Under the pieces are notes generated by a model. The model was given only the letters and a program-made list of their open reading frames with translations. It ran no database searches and was not told the DNA's origin. DNA of 64,000 bases from Ga0074130 sp035492055 (GTDB lineage Bacteria; Pseudomonadota; Gammaproteobacteria; Burkholderiales; Rhodocyclaceae). The stretch's first letter is position 1; every line of letters starts with the position of its first letter. Shown piece after piece: positions 17,468 through 25,067 of this stretch. The translations under genes and the position numbers were made by a program. The stretch lies in NCBI GenBank assembly GCA_035492055.1, contig DATJJR010000008.1, positions 1-64,000 of the forward strand, read 5' to 3'.

Positions 17468-18505
17468 TTAATCAATCAATTTCCAGGCAATCGTTTCACC
17501 GGCACGGAACGGCACTAGCGGATCCGCATCAAGATACGCCTGTGTCGCCGGGACACTCCAAGCTTCATGACGCAAGGTGATGCTGTCGGCATTGCGCTGC
17601 AAGCGGTAAAAATCGGGGCCGTTGAAACTACTGAAGGCTTCGAGCTTGTCGAGCTTGTCGACCTGTGCAAACGCTTCCGCATACAGCTCGATGCCTGCAT
17701 TTGCCGTATAGCAACCGGCGCAACCACACGCAGCCTCCTTGGTGCTTTTGCCATGCGGCGCCGAATCCGTTCCAAGAAAAAATTTACCGCTGCCGGACGT
17801 TGCCGCTTCAACCAGTGCGACGCGATGCGTTTCGCGCTTCAGCACCGGCAGGCAATAGTGATGCGGACGAATACCGCCCTGGAAGAGCGCATTGCGATTC
17901 AGCAGCAAATGATGCGCGGTGATGGTCGCACCAATGTTCGGGCCGGCGGCGGCGACAAATTGCGCGGCATCCTTGGTGGTGATGTGCTCGAACACCACGC
18001 GCAGGCCGGGGTGTTCCTTGAGCAAAGGCGACATGATGGTGTCGATGAACACGGCTTCACGATCGAACACATCAATGCCCGGATCGGTCACTTCGCCATG
18101 CACGAGCAACGGCACGCCGAGCTTTTCCATTCGCTCAATGGTGGAACGGCATTTCGCGAGGCTGGTCACGCCGGCGTCGGAGTTCGTCGTCGCACCGGCC
18201 GGATAGAGTTTGAGCGCATGCACGAAACCGCTTTCCTTGAGACGGTCGATCTCATCCGGCGGCGTATTGTCGGTGAGATACAACGTCATCAATGGCTGGA
18301 ATGCAGAGCCTGCCGGCAAAGCTGCCAAGATACGATCGCGATACGCTGCGGCGAGTGCCACCGTCGTTACCGGCGGCTTGAGATTCGGCATGATGATGGC
18401 GCGACCAAAACGGCGCGCCGTATCCGGCAAAACGGCTGCCAGCGCTACGCCATCGCGCAGGTGCAAGTGCCAATCGTCAGGACGGGTAATAGTCAGAGTT
18501 TGCAT
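17468..18505 (-). CDS. pyrC: Dihydroorotase
   Basis: Zinc amidohydrolase of de novo pyrimidine synthesis that interconverts N-carbamoyl-aspartate and dihydroorotate. The 345-residue class II enzyme shows all metal-site blocks: HLHLRD near residue 13, the carbamylated lysine in HALKLYPAGAT near 100, LLVHGEV, FEHITT, ITAHHLLLNRN and GTDSAPH. It is followed within 11 bp by the small lipoprotein gene. Confidence 0.97.
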   Translation of the reverse strand: MQTLTITRPDDWHLHLRDGVALAAVLPDTARRFGRAIIMPNLKPPVTTVALAAAYRDRILAALPAGSAFQPLMTLYLTDNTPPDEIDRLKESGFVHALKLYPAGATTNSDAGVTSLAKCRSTIERMEKLGVPLLVHGEVTDPGIDVFDREAVFIDTIMSPLLKEHPGLRVVFEHITTKDAAQFVAAAGPNIGATITAHHLLLNRNALFQGGIRPHHYCLPVLKRETHRVALVEAATSGSGKFFLGTDSAPHGKSTKEAACGCAGCYTANAGIELYAEAFAQVDKLDKLEAFSSFNGPDFYRLQRNADSITLRHEAWSVPATQAYLDADPLVPFRAGETIAWKLID

Positions 18506-18543
18506 GCGCAGATTATACCGGGGTGATATGTTCGGCTCCGACC

Positions 18544-19416
18544 TTACCGATCCTTGATCTCCAGTGCGCGTGCATAAAGATCGTTCTTGCTGCGCCCTGT
18601 AATGTCCGCCGCCAGTTTTGCGGCTTGCTTGGTTGGTAACTCCTTCAACAAAGCGCCCAGTACGCGTTCACTTTCCGGATCAAGCCCTTCCGTCTGCATG
18701 GGGGCCGAAATCGCCAGCACGAATTCGCCGCGTTCCCGATTTGGATCGGCGTCGATCCATGCGACCGCCTCACTCAAGGGCATGCGCGCCACTTCTTCAA
18801 AACGTTTGGTGAGTTCACGGCCAAACGCAATATGTCGCTCGCCACCGAAAACAGCGACAATGTCTTCCACCGTTTCGCGAATACGATGTGGCGCTTCATA
18901 AAAAACCAGGCTCGCCGGCACGCTCTTGACGTCATCAAGCACGCAGCGACGCGCCGCCGATTTTGGTGGCAAAAAACCGATGAAGAAAAAACGTGGGTCG
19001 AGAAAGCCGGCTGTGCTCAGCAAGGCAACACCCGCACTCGGTCCGGGCATCGGCACGACGCGATAACCGGCCGCATGCACAGTCGCAACAGCCCGTGCAC
19101 CGGGGTCGGAAATACCCGGCGTACCGGCATCGGTGATCATCGCAACGCACTTACCCTCGGCCAACAAGGCAAGCAATTTTTCGCTCGCCTCGTTTTCATT
19201 GTGTTCATGCAGCGCAAAACACGGCGCAGTAACGCCGTAATGATCCAGCAACGGCCGGCTGTGGCGCGTGTCTTCGCAGGCAATCGCCTCGGCAGCACGC
19301 AAACATGCCAAGGCACGCAAGGTAATGTCGCCCAGATTTCCGAGCGGCGTGGCGACCACATACAATGCAGGCGCAGCAAAATGTTCCTGGAAGGAATCAG
19401 ACGAGGTTTCATTCAT
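18544..19416 (-). CDS. rsmI: 16S rRNA 2'-O-ribose C1402 methyltransferase RsmI
   Basis: Tetrapyrrole-methylase-fold enzyme that 2'-O-methylates C1402, the same base RsmH modifies. The 290-residue product has ALYVVATPLGNLGDITLRAL near the N-terminus, CEDTRHSRPLLDHYG, and the SAM-site ISDPGARAV with MPGPSAGVALL. I take the ATG at 19416 (MNETSSDSF) as start; a longer frame runs antisense through yraN and is not credible. The start codon overlaps the opposite-strand yraN start. A Shine-Dalgarno sequence is poor. Confidence 0.93.
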   Translation of the reverse strand: MNETSSDSFQEHFAAPALYVVATPLGNLGDITLRALACLRAAEAIACEDTRHSRPLLDHYGVTAPCFALHEHNENEASEKLLALLAEGKCVAMITDAGTPGISDPGARAVATVHAAGYRVVPMPGPSAGVALLSTAGFLDPRFFFIGFLPPKSAARRCVLDDVKSVPASLVFYEAPHRIRETVEDIVAVFGGERHIAFGRELTKRFEEVARMPLSEAVAWIDADPNRERGEFVLAISAPMQTEGLDPESERVLGALLKELPTKQAAKLAADITGRSKNDLYARALEIKDR

Positions 19417-19777
19417 GGCGGCAAGCATAGCCAATAAAACCAATACCGGCGCAGCGGCCGAAGACATCGCGGCGAAACATTTACAGGCGCACGGTCTGAA
19501 AATTGTCGCGCGCAACTTTCGCGTACGTGGCGGTGAAATCGATCTGATCGCCCAAGATGGAAAAACCGTCGTTTTCGTCGAAGTCCGTCTTCGCCGCAAC
19601 GCCGACTTTGGCGGTGCGGCCGCCAGCATTACGTATCACAAGCAACAACGCCTGATTCTCGCCGCACAGCATTGGCTGCAGACGCACGGTGAATGCGACT
19701 GTCGCTTCGACTGCGTGCTGCTCAACACATTGGACGAAACAAAACTTGAATGGATACAAGGTGCGTTTTCTGCGTAA
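19415..19777 (+). CDS. yraN: UPF0102 family protein YraN
   Basis: Small (120-residue) protein with a restriction-endonuclease-like fold; the motif GGEIDLIAQDGKTVVFVEVRLR carries the acidic and lysine/arginine positions of that fold. Biological role is not settled in any organism. The ATG at 19415 has GAGG 8 nt upstream and lies in the CATG that also holds the rsmI start on the other strand. Divergence from rsmI is the usual arrangement, but the lpoA (yraM) gene found between them in enterics is absent. Confidence 0.88.
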   Translation: MAASIANKTNTGAAAEDIAAKHLQAHGLKIVARNFRVRGGEIDLIAQDGKTVVFVEVRLRRNADFGGAAASITYHKQQRLILAAQHWLQTHGECDCRFDCVLLNTLDETKLEWIQGAFSA

Positions 19778-20150
19778 TCTCACGCTGAACTTGGCTTGCA
19801 TGGCTTGCCTGTTCAATTTCATGCAAGCCGCCCATGCTGAACAACTTCGCTTGCTCGTGCAAAGCTCGCCGTTGGCTGGGTACCAATATCACGCAGGCAA
19901 CGAAGTCTGGGGCACGTTAAGGGTTGGTGATGCGCTCACGCTTACGCGCGAACCTGACAATCGCCACGACAGAAATGCCGTACGCATCGACTGGCACGGG
20001 CATCAACTCGGTTATCTGCCCCGCGCAGAAAATCGCGATATCGCGGCCGAGCTTGATCGAGGAACAAAAATCGAGGCACGTATTGCCCGTTTGCATGAAG
20101 CCAGCAATCCATGGCAGCGCGTGCTCATCGATGTTTTCGTTGCGCCATGA
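19761..20150 (+). CDS. Secreted HIRAN-domain protein
   Basis: A 129-residue product from a GTG start inside the yraN end (17-bp overlap), preceded by ACAAG. Residues 1-26 (RFLRNLTLNLACMACLFNFM core, then QAAHA) form a good Sec signal peptide with an AHA cleavage site. The rest is a single HIRAN domain: LAGYQYHAG, then LTLTREPDNRHDRNAVRIDW and LGYLPRAENRDIAAELDRG. HIRAN domains are best known as DNA-end binders in SNF2-type helicases such as HLTF; a periplasmic one has no assigned role. The signal peptide rests on the GTG choice; no ATG lies between the yraN end and the domain. Confidence 0.75.
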   Translation: MRFLRNLTLNLACMACLFNFMQAAHAEQLRLLVQSSPLAGYQYHAGNEVWGTLRVGDALTLTREPDNRHDRNAVRIDWHGHQLGYLPRAENRDIAAELDRGTKIEARIARLHEASNPWQRVLIDVFVAP

Positions 20151-20219
20151 ATCATGGCTGTACGAGCCACGCCTAAAATCGGATAATTAGCCTTTTCCGG
20201 CAGAAACTTCACCAGCGAC

Positions 20220-20813
20220 ATGTCGATTTCCAACCGCATTCTGCAACAGTTCAACGACAGTATTTCCACCAAGCAAAAAGCCGTCGACGCAATGGCTGCA
20301 CCGATCGAGGCCGCAACGCGCTTGATGGTTGCCAGCCTCAAGAGCGGCGGCAAGATCATGGCCTGCGGCAATGGTGGCTCGGCCGGCGATGCGCAGCACT
20401 TCGCAGCCGAGTTGCTCAACCGCTTCGAAATGGAACGTCCGCCGCTCGCCGCTGTGGCACTGACGACGGATAGTTCCACGCTGACATCAATCGCCAACGA
20501 CTACCGCTACGAAGAAGTGTTCTCGAAACAGGTGCTGGGCTTGGGCCACGCAGGTGATGTCCTGTTGGCCATTTCGACCAGCGGCAATTCACCTAACGTC
20601 ATCGAAGCCATCCATGCAGCGCATCAACGCGGCGTGCATGTCGTTGCCCTGACCGGCAAGCAAGGCGGCAAGATGGCAGGCTTGTTGAAAGAAAACGATG
20701 TCCATCTGTGTGTGCCATCCGACAAGACGGCGCGCATTCAGGAAGTCCATCTCGTGACCTTGCATTGCTTGTGCGACGGCATCGACCATCTGATTCTCGG
20801 CCTTGAACAATAA
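20220..20813 (+). CDS. gmhA: SIS-domain phosphoheptose isomerase / DiaA-like protein
   Basis: A 197-residue SIS-domain protein. Position (after yraN, before the BON lipoprotein) and overall sequence match E. coli DiaA, the DnaA-binding initiation factor: ARIQE-H near the end, ALGHAGDVLLAIST-like block. Yet the catalytic residues of sedoheptulose-7-phosphate isomerase GmhA are kept: His and Glu in QHFAAEL, Gln in ARIQEVH and His in TLHCLCDG, where E. coli DiaA has Ser and Asn at the second and fourth. rfaE2 lies two genes downstream, so a heptose role is favoured. Which job it does cannot be decided from sequence alone. Confidence 0.85.
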   Translation: MSISNRILQQFNDSISTKQKAVDAMAAPIEAATRLMVASLKSGGKIMACGNGGSAGDAQHFAAELLNRFEMERPPLAAVALTTDSSTLTSIANDYRYEEVFSKQVLGLGHAGDVLLAISTSGNSPNVIEAIHAAHQRGVHVVALTGKQGGKMAGLLKENDVHLCVPSDKTARIQEVHLVTLHCLCDGIDHLILGLEQ

Positions 20814-20823
20814 AGGAGACACC

Positions 20824-21504
20824 ATGTCCATCAAGACTTCTTACTCGAGTTTTCGCCGTGGTTTCCGTTTTTCAAGCTGGTTGCTGATCGCAGTTGCAAC
20901 TGCACCGCTGGCCGGTTGTTTCGGCGTCGCAGCGGTCGGCATGGGCACCGGCGCATTGATGGTTGCCGATCGCCGCACGCCGGAAAACTACATTGCCGAC
21001 GAAGGCATCGAGGTACGCGCTGGCAATGCCATTGGCAATCAATTTGGTGACAAGGTTCATGTCAATGTCACCAGCTACAATCGGACCATTCTTCTGACCG
21101 GCGAAGTACCGGACGATGCAACCAAGGCGGGTGTTGAAAAGGCAGCGACCTCGATCAGCAGCGACGTCAAGAGCGTTGTCAACGAATTGCGTGTCGCGGG
21201 GATCAGCAGCTTTGCCTCGCGCAGCAACGACACGTACCTGACTTCGAAGGTCAAGGCACGCTTCCTGGATGCAAACAAGTTCTCGATCAATCTGGTCAAG
21301 ATCGTCACCGAGAACAGCTCGGTCTATCTGCTTGGCATCGTGACGCAAAAGGAAGCTGATGCAGCTGTCGAGATTGCCCGCACGACCGGTGGCGTACAGC
21401 GTGTCGTCCGCGTCTTCGAGATCATCGGCGATGCCGATGCAAAGCGCATTGATAACGCGCTACAGCCGAGCAAGTCGAGCCAATCGCCTGACCCCAAGTC
21501 GTGA
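20824..21504 (+). CDS. dolP: BON-domain outer-membrane lipoprotein (DolP/YraP family)
   Basis: The 226-residue product has a signal peptide ending in the lipobox PLAGC (Cys about residue 33) and two BON domains (residues about 65-125 and 135-205) that bind phospholipid in DolP. In enterics DolP supports outer-membrane integrity and BAM function at the division site. The ATG at 20824 has AAGGAGA 8 nt upstream; seven earlier in-frame codons lack a ribosome site. The stop overlaps the rfaE2 GTG (GTGA). Confidence 0.88.
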   Translation: MSIKTSYSSFRRGFRFSSWLLIAVATAPLAGCFGVAAVGMGTGALMVADRRTPENYIADEGIEVRAGNAIGNQFGDKVHVNVTSYNRTILLTGEVPDDATKAGVEKAATSISSDVKSVVNELRVAGISSFASRSNDTYLTSKVKARFLDANKFSINLVKIVTENSSVYLLGIVTQKEADAAVEIARTTGGVQRVVRVFEIIGDADAKRIDNALQPSKSSQSPDPKS

Positions 21505-22004
21505 GTCACGCATTGAGCAACGAAGCAGCACCATTGTTTGAACGTAAGGTATGCGCGCCGACCGATCTGGTTGCGCGCATCGCGGAATTGCCGCGACCGC
21601 TGGTGTTCACCAACGGCTGTTTCGACATTCTGCATCGCGGGCATGTGACCTATCTGGCACAGGCGCGCGCCCTCGGGGCGAGTCTGATCGTTGCCGCCAA
21701 TAGCGATGCATCGGTCAAACGGCTAGGCAAAGGTGATGACAGGCCTGTAAATACACTGCCTGATCGCATGGCATTGCTCGCGTCGCTCGAATGCGTGAGT
21801 CTTGTCACTTCTTTTGACGAAGACACACCGCTCCAACGCATTCTTGAATGCCGTCCAGACGTTTTGGTCAAAGGCGGAGACTGGAGCGTGGACAAAATTG
21901 TCGGCGCACCGGAAGTCATTGCCTGGGGTGGCAAGGTCGTGTCCATTCCCTTCCTGCACGATCGCTCGACCACTGCATTGCTCAAAAAAATCCGTTCGCT
22001 CTAG
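21501..22004 (+). CDS. rfaE2: D-glycero-beta-D-manno-heptose 1-phosphate adenylyltransferase
   Basis: Stand-alone nucleotidyltransferase corresponding to the C-terminal half of HldE, making ADP-heptose for the LPS inner core. The 167-residue product has the FTNGCFDILHRGHV block with the HxGH signature, LIVAANSDASVKRLGKGDDRPVN, and DVLVKGGDW near the end. Starts with GTG overlapping the dolP stop. The kinase half (rfaE1) is elsewhere, as expected for split betaproteobacterial heptose genes. Confidence 0.94.
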   Translation: MSHALSNEAAPLFERKVCAPTDLVARIAELPRPLVFTNGCFDILHRGHVTYLAQARALGASLIVAANSDASVKRLGKGDDRPVNTLPDRMALLASLECVSLVTSFDEDTPLQRILECRPDVLVKGGDWSVDKIVGAPEVIAWGGKVVSIPFLHDRSTTALLKKIRSL

Positions 22005-22040
22005 CAGAGTCGCCTTGCGCTTTGGCACGGGAAAACCATC

Positions 22041-22074
22041 GCTCCCTCCTCCCCCGGAGGAAAAGGGAGGAGCG
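22041..22074. repeat. C-rich/G-rich hairpin after rfaE2
   Basis: A pyrimidine-rich arm (GCTCCCTCCTCCC) is followed by a short inner stem CCTCC/GGAGG and a purine-rich arm GGGAGGAGCG that pairs back with it. The element lies between the convergent rfaE2 and TAXI genes and could act as a terminator; no T-run follows on either strand. Similar looking elements lie at 56297-56325, 57694-57717 and 61620-61655. Confidence 0.5.
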
Positions 22075-22076
22075 CA

Positions 22077-23417
22077 TTATTCCTTCGTCTTTGACATCAC
22101 CGCCTGCCTCACCATCATCACGTGACTGCGCAGTGTGTAGAGCATGTCTGAAAACGCGAGTGGCGTCGGTAGTCGATTAATGCGTACTTCAATCGCATCC
22201 AGCCGCTCCAGCCATTCCAGACGTGTGTGTGCCGCCGGATCGCGCTCCATTTCAGCTTCGAAGAATTTCAATTCGCCGTATCGCTTGAAAATACGCGAAC
22301 GGATGCGCCACGCATACATGGCCGGAACAACCTTGAATACCGGCAATAACACCGCAATCAGCGGGATCAGCATGACCAGCGTTCGGTCAATCAAGGTTGC
22401 CAGCCAGAACGGCAAATAGCGTTGCAGGAAGGGGCGGCCTGATTTGTAATAGCGCGCAGCTTCATCCGCCAACGGATAGTCGCCGGGGTCGGCGTTGGGA
22501 AATTGCTTGGGCTTCTCAAAAATACCAGCATCGGCGTGCGCCTTGCTCATCGCCTGCAGTAGCAGATCCATCAACGCCGGATGCAGGTCTTCGCGGACAG
22601 CCAGTGTGGCAGTAACGGCAACGAGATCAATGTCGCGATCAGGATAATGCTTCACCATGTCGACGCTGCCTGTCGGTAATACGAGATGAGCCAGATAAGG
22701 AAAATGGCGCGTATAGGCCTCTGCTTCCGACATATCCATCAGACGCACACCGTCGGTATAGAACAACTGCCAAACCGCTGCCGATGTCGGTGAACCAACG
22801 ATCAAGGCCGCATCAAGACGGCCATCGCGCAGGCGGGCTGCAAGTTCGACGCCGCTTTGCGGCAACAAACGGCTATTGGCCTCATTCACACCGTTGGCAT
22901 GCAGAAGCTCCAGCGCAACATGCCGCGTACCACTGCCATCCGGACCGATGGCAATCCGCTTGCCACGTAAATCGGTCAAGCGTGTCAGCAGTGGATGGCC
23001 CTTCTCCGCGCGATAGAACACCCACAATGGTTCGTAGTAAAGGCTTCCCAACGAGACAATACCTTCGTCCTTGCCTGACACCGGGCTACCGCTTTGAATG
23101 AAGGCCGCATCGGCATCGCCGCTGCGCAGGCGCTCAAGATTCTGGATGGCGCCAGCAGAAGGCTGCACGACAAGGTCAATGCCGTAGCGCGCCAGCCTGT
23201 CCTTGTAACGCAGGGCGAACCCGTCGTAGGTACTGCCTGGAGCGCCGCCGGAAATCGTCATGTGATCAGGTGGCGCGGGCTTGATGAATTGTGCGGCGAC
23301 GTAGAAACCAAGCACGATGATGATCAGCGCCGGCCCGATGATCGTAACAATGTCGCGCAAGGAATACTGGCGCAAGCGCAGCTTGGTGAGGATTTTTTGT
23401 TTGTCCGGCGTCGGCAT
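22077..23417 (-). CDS. TAXI-family solute-binding protein, membrane-anchored
   Basis: A 446-residue protein with a membrane segment near the N-terminus (residues about 24-46, IVTIIGPALIIIVLGFYVAA), a periplasmic TAXI-type (TRAP-associated extracytoplasmic immunogenic) binding domain at about 52-330 that begins MTISGGAPGSTYDGFALRY, and a second membrane helix at about 338-360 followed by a charged cytoplasmic tail of about 85 residues. No TRAP permease (DctM/DctQ fusion) is nearby. Its substrate is unknown; the topology suggests a sensing or accessory role rather than a free binding protein. Confidence 0.82.
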   Translation of the reverse strand: MPTPDKQKILTKLRLRQYSLRDIVTIIGPALIIIVLGFYVAAQFIKPAPPDHMTISGGAPGSTYDGFALRYKDRLARYGIDLVVQPSAGAIQNLERLRSGDADAAFIQSGSPVSGKDEGIVSLGSLYYEPLWVFYRAEKGHPLLTRLTDLRGKRIAIGPDGSGTRHVALELLHANGVNEANSRLLPQSGVELAARLRDGRLDAALIVGSPTSAAVWQLFYTDGVRLMDMSEAEAYTRHFPYLAHLVLPTGSVDMVKHYPDRDIDLVAVTATLAVREDLHPALMDLLLQAMSKAHADAGIFEKPKQFPNADPGDYPLADEAARYYKSGRPFLQRYLPFWLATLIDRTLVMLIPLIAVLLPVFKVVPAMYAWRIRSRIFKRYGELKFFEAEMERDPAAHTRLEWLERLDAIEVRINRLPTPLAFSDMLYTLRSHVMMVRQAVMSKTKE

Positions 23418-23496
23418 GACGTGCTCTCATCGTTCACATGGAATGACAACAGTCTAACCAAGTTCAATGAAGTCTCCATGAGGGCATGCACCAATG

Positions 23497-23530
23497 AAAA
23501 ACGGCGCTCCGAAGAGCGCCGTTTCTTTGC
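23497..23530 (-). terminator. Rho-independent terminator of frc
   Basis: ACGGCGCTC (23501-23509) and GAGCGCCGT (23514-23522) form a perfect 9-bp stem with a CGAA loop (TTCG on the transcribed minus strand), followed on the minus strand by a run of T residues. It lies about 27 nt after the frc stop. The plus-strand side is also followed by TTCTTT, so it may work both ways. Confidence 0.9.
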
Positions 23531-23548
23531 CTTACGCTAAAGCGTCGA

Positions 23549-24805
23549 TTAGACAGCCTTGGCTTCATGCAGGGACTTGATCTGGTCGGCCGAGTAACCG
23601 AGCTCCTTGAGGATAGCATCGGTGTGCTCGCCCAGCAGCGGGGAAGCAGTGATTTCCGGCTTCATGTCCGAGAACTTGATCGGCGAACCGACGGTCAGGT
23701 ACTTTTCACCGCGGTCAGCATGCTCAACTTCAACAATCGAACCGGATTCGCGCAGCGACTTGTCGTTGGCGATTTCCTTCATGGTCAGAACCGGTGCGCA
23801 CGGGATGTCGAACTTGCGGAGGATATCCACAGCTTCGAACTTGGTCTTGTCGGCCAGCCACGATTCGATGAAGGCGAAGATGTCGAAGATCTTGTCCTGA
23901 CGAGCACGCGGGGTGTTGTAGGCCGGATCTTCGATCCATTCCGGCTTGCCAATAGCGCGGCAGATCGGTTCCCAAGCATGGCCTTGAATGGTGAAATAGA
24001 TGTAGGCGTTCGGGTCGGTTTCCCAGCCCTTGCACTTCAGCACCCAACCCGGTTGGCCGCCGCCGCCGGCGTTACCGCCACGCGGCACGACGTCGGAGAA
24101 CTTGCCGTGCGGGTACTGGGGGTACTCTTCCAAGTAGCCCAGCTTGTCCAGACGTTGCTGGTCGCGCAGCTTGACGCGGCACAGGTTCAGCACGGCGTCT
24201 TGCATCGAGCAGGCAACCTTCTGGCCCTTGCCGGTCTTTTGACGGCCCATCAGGGCGGTCAGGATGCCGATGGCGAGGTGCATACCGGTGTTGGAGTCGC
24301 CCAGAGCAGCTGCGGAAACGGTCGGAGGACCATCCCAGAAACCGGTGGTGGAAGCAGCGCCGCCAGCACATTGAGCCACGTTTTCGTAGACCTTCAGGTC
24401 TTCGTAGTGGTGGCCGTCGGAGAAGCCCTTCACGGAGGCCAGAATCATGCCTGGGTTCAGTTCCTGAATACGTTCCCAGGTGAAGCCCATGCGATCCAGC
24501 GCGCCCGGTGCAAAGTTTTCGACCATCACGTCGGATTCCTTGATCAGCTTTTCCAGGACTTCCTTACCTTGTTGGGTCTTGGTGTCCAGGGTGATGGAGC
24601 GCTTGTTGCTGTTCAGCATCGTGAAGTACAGCGCGTCCTTGTCGGCGATGTCGCGCAGTTGCGAACGGGTCACGTCGCCAGCGCCGGGGCGCTCGACCTT
24701 GATCACGTCGGCGCCGAACCAAGCCAGCAGTTGAGTACATGCGGGGCCGGCTTGCACGTGCGTGAAGTCGATGATCTTGATGCCATCAAGCGGTTTGTTG
24801 CTCAT
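23549..24805 (-). CDS. frc: Formyl-CoA:oxalate CoA-transferase
   Basis: Class III (family III) CoA-transferase that moves CoA from formyl-CoA to oxalate, feeding oxalyl-CoA to decarboxylation or reduction. The 418-residue product is close to Oxalobacter formigenes Frc (428): IDFTHVQAGPACTQ at the N-terminus with the conserved Gln, the catalytic Asp in SMQDAVLNLCRVKLRDQQRL, and the glycine loop GNAGGGGQPGW. The start MSNKPLDGIK has AAGGA about 10 nt upstream; a further seven codons lack support. Codon use is strongly biased (CTG, AAG, GAC, GGC/GGT), suggesting high expression. It is transcribed alone. Oxalyl-CoA decarboxylase is not in the window. Confidence 0.93.
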   Translation of the reverse strand: MSNKPLDGIKIIDFTHVQAGPACTQLLAWFGADVIKVERPGAGDVTRSQLRDIADKDALYFTMLNSNKRSITLDTKTQQGKEVLEKLIKESDVMVENFAPGALDRMGFTWERIQELNPGMILASVKGFSDGHHYEDLKVYENVAQCAGGAASTTGFWDGPPTVSAAALGDSNTGMHLAIGILTALMGRQKTGKGQKVACSMQDAVLNLCRVKLRDQQRLDKLGYLEEYPQYPHGKFSDVVPRGGNAGGGGQPGWVLKCKGWETDPNAYIYFTIQGHAWEPICRAIGKPEWIEDPAYNTPRARQDKIFDIFAFIESWLADKTKFEAVDILRKFDIPCAPVLTMKEIANDKSLRESGSIVEVEHADRGEKYLTVGSPIKFSDMKPEITASPLLGEHTDAILKELGYSADQIKSLHEAKAV

Positions 24806-24973
24806 GATCGGTATGTCCTTAATCAATCGTAATTAACTTGGTTCCTGAAGGGATACTCCCGGGGGACTTTTCAGGAAGTGAAATCCACCTCGTGTTCCTC
24901 AGGTGGCTGGTGCGGGTTTGAGCCCTTCCATCCTTTTAGGTTCCGGCTCCCGCACGACAGGCCGAGGCGGAGA
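24806..24973 (-). promoter_or_regulatory. Structured 5' leader of frc (three stem-loops)
   Basis: Between the predicted transcript start near 24973 and the frc ATG lie about 168 nt with three consecutive perfect-arm hairpins, in transcript order: GTGCGGG/CCCGCAC (24955-24949 with 24916-24910) with an inner AGCC/GGCT helix (24948-24945 with 24924-24921); CCACCT/AGGTGG (24906-24901 with 24890-24885); TTCCTGAA/TTCAGGAA (24877-24870 with 24849-24842). The ribosome site AAGGA follows at 24820-24816. It matches no riboswitch class I can recall; a cis-regulatory or mRNA-stabilising role is inference. Confidence 0.6.
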
Positions 24974-24979
24974 CTTTCT

Positions 24980-25008
24980 ATACTAGTGGCAGGCCGCCCA
25001 GCCGTCAA
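24980..25008 (-). promoter_or_regulatory. frc promoter
   Basis: Minus strand: -35 TTGACG at 25008-25003, 17-bp spacer, -10 TAGTAT at 24985-24980. Two hairpins including a good terminator separate it from the upstream operon, so frc appears to have its own sigma-70 transcript. Confidence 0.78.
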
Positions 25009-25036
25009 GCATCCCCAAAACAGCCTGACTGAGCAC

Positions 25037-25060
25037 AAAACCGCCTTTTGGGCAGGTTTT
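25037..25060. repeat. Inverted repeat between operon terminator and frc promoter
   Basis: AAAACC at 25037-25042 pairs with GGTTTT at 25055-25060, with an inner GCC/GGC helix. On the plus strand it resembles a weak terminator; on the minus strand it lies just ahead of the frc -35 box. It may insulate frc or serve as a second terminator. Confidence 0.5.
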
Positions 25061-25067
25061 GCGCCTG

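Noticed and set aside
19416..19629. Longer N-terminus of rsmI
   Set aside because: The extension reads antisense through yraN, is Arg/Ser-rich and unlike RsmI N-termini.
20204..22004. Complete hldE (fused kinase-adenylyltransferase)
   Set aside because: Only the adenylyltransferase domain is present; no PfkB-type kinase motif occurs in the vicinity.
23567..24832. A 421-codon open frame antisense to frc
   Set aside because: Explained by the strong codon bias of frc, which removes stops on the other strand. No family match.
24806..24973. Match of the frc leader to a known riboswitch (TPP, SAM, glycine, cobalamin, mini-ykkC)
   Set aside because: None of the conserved core sequences of those classes is present, so the leader is reported only as a candidate structured RNA.
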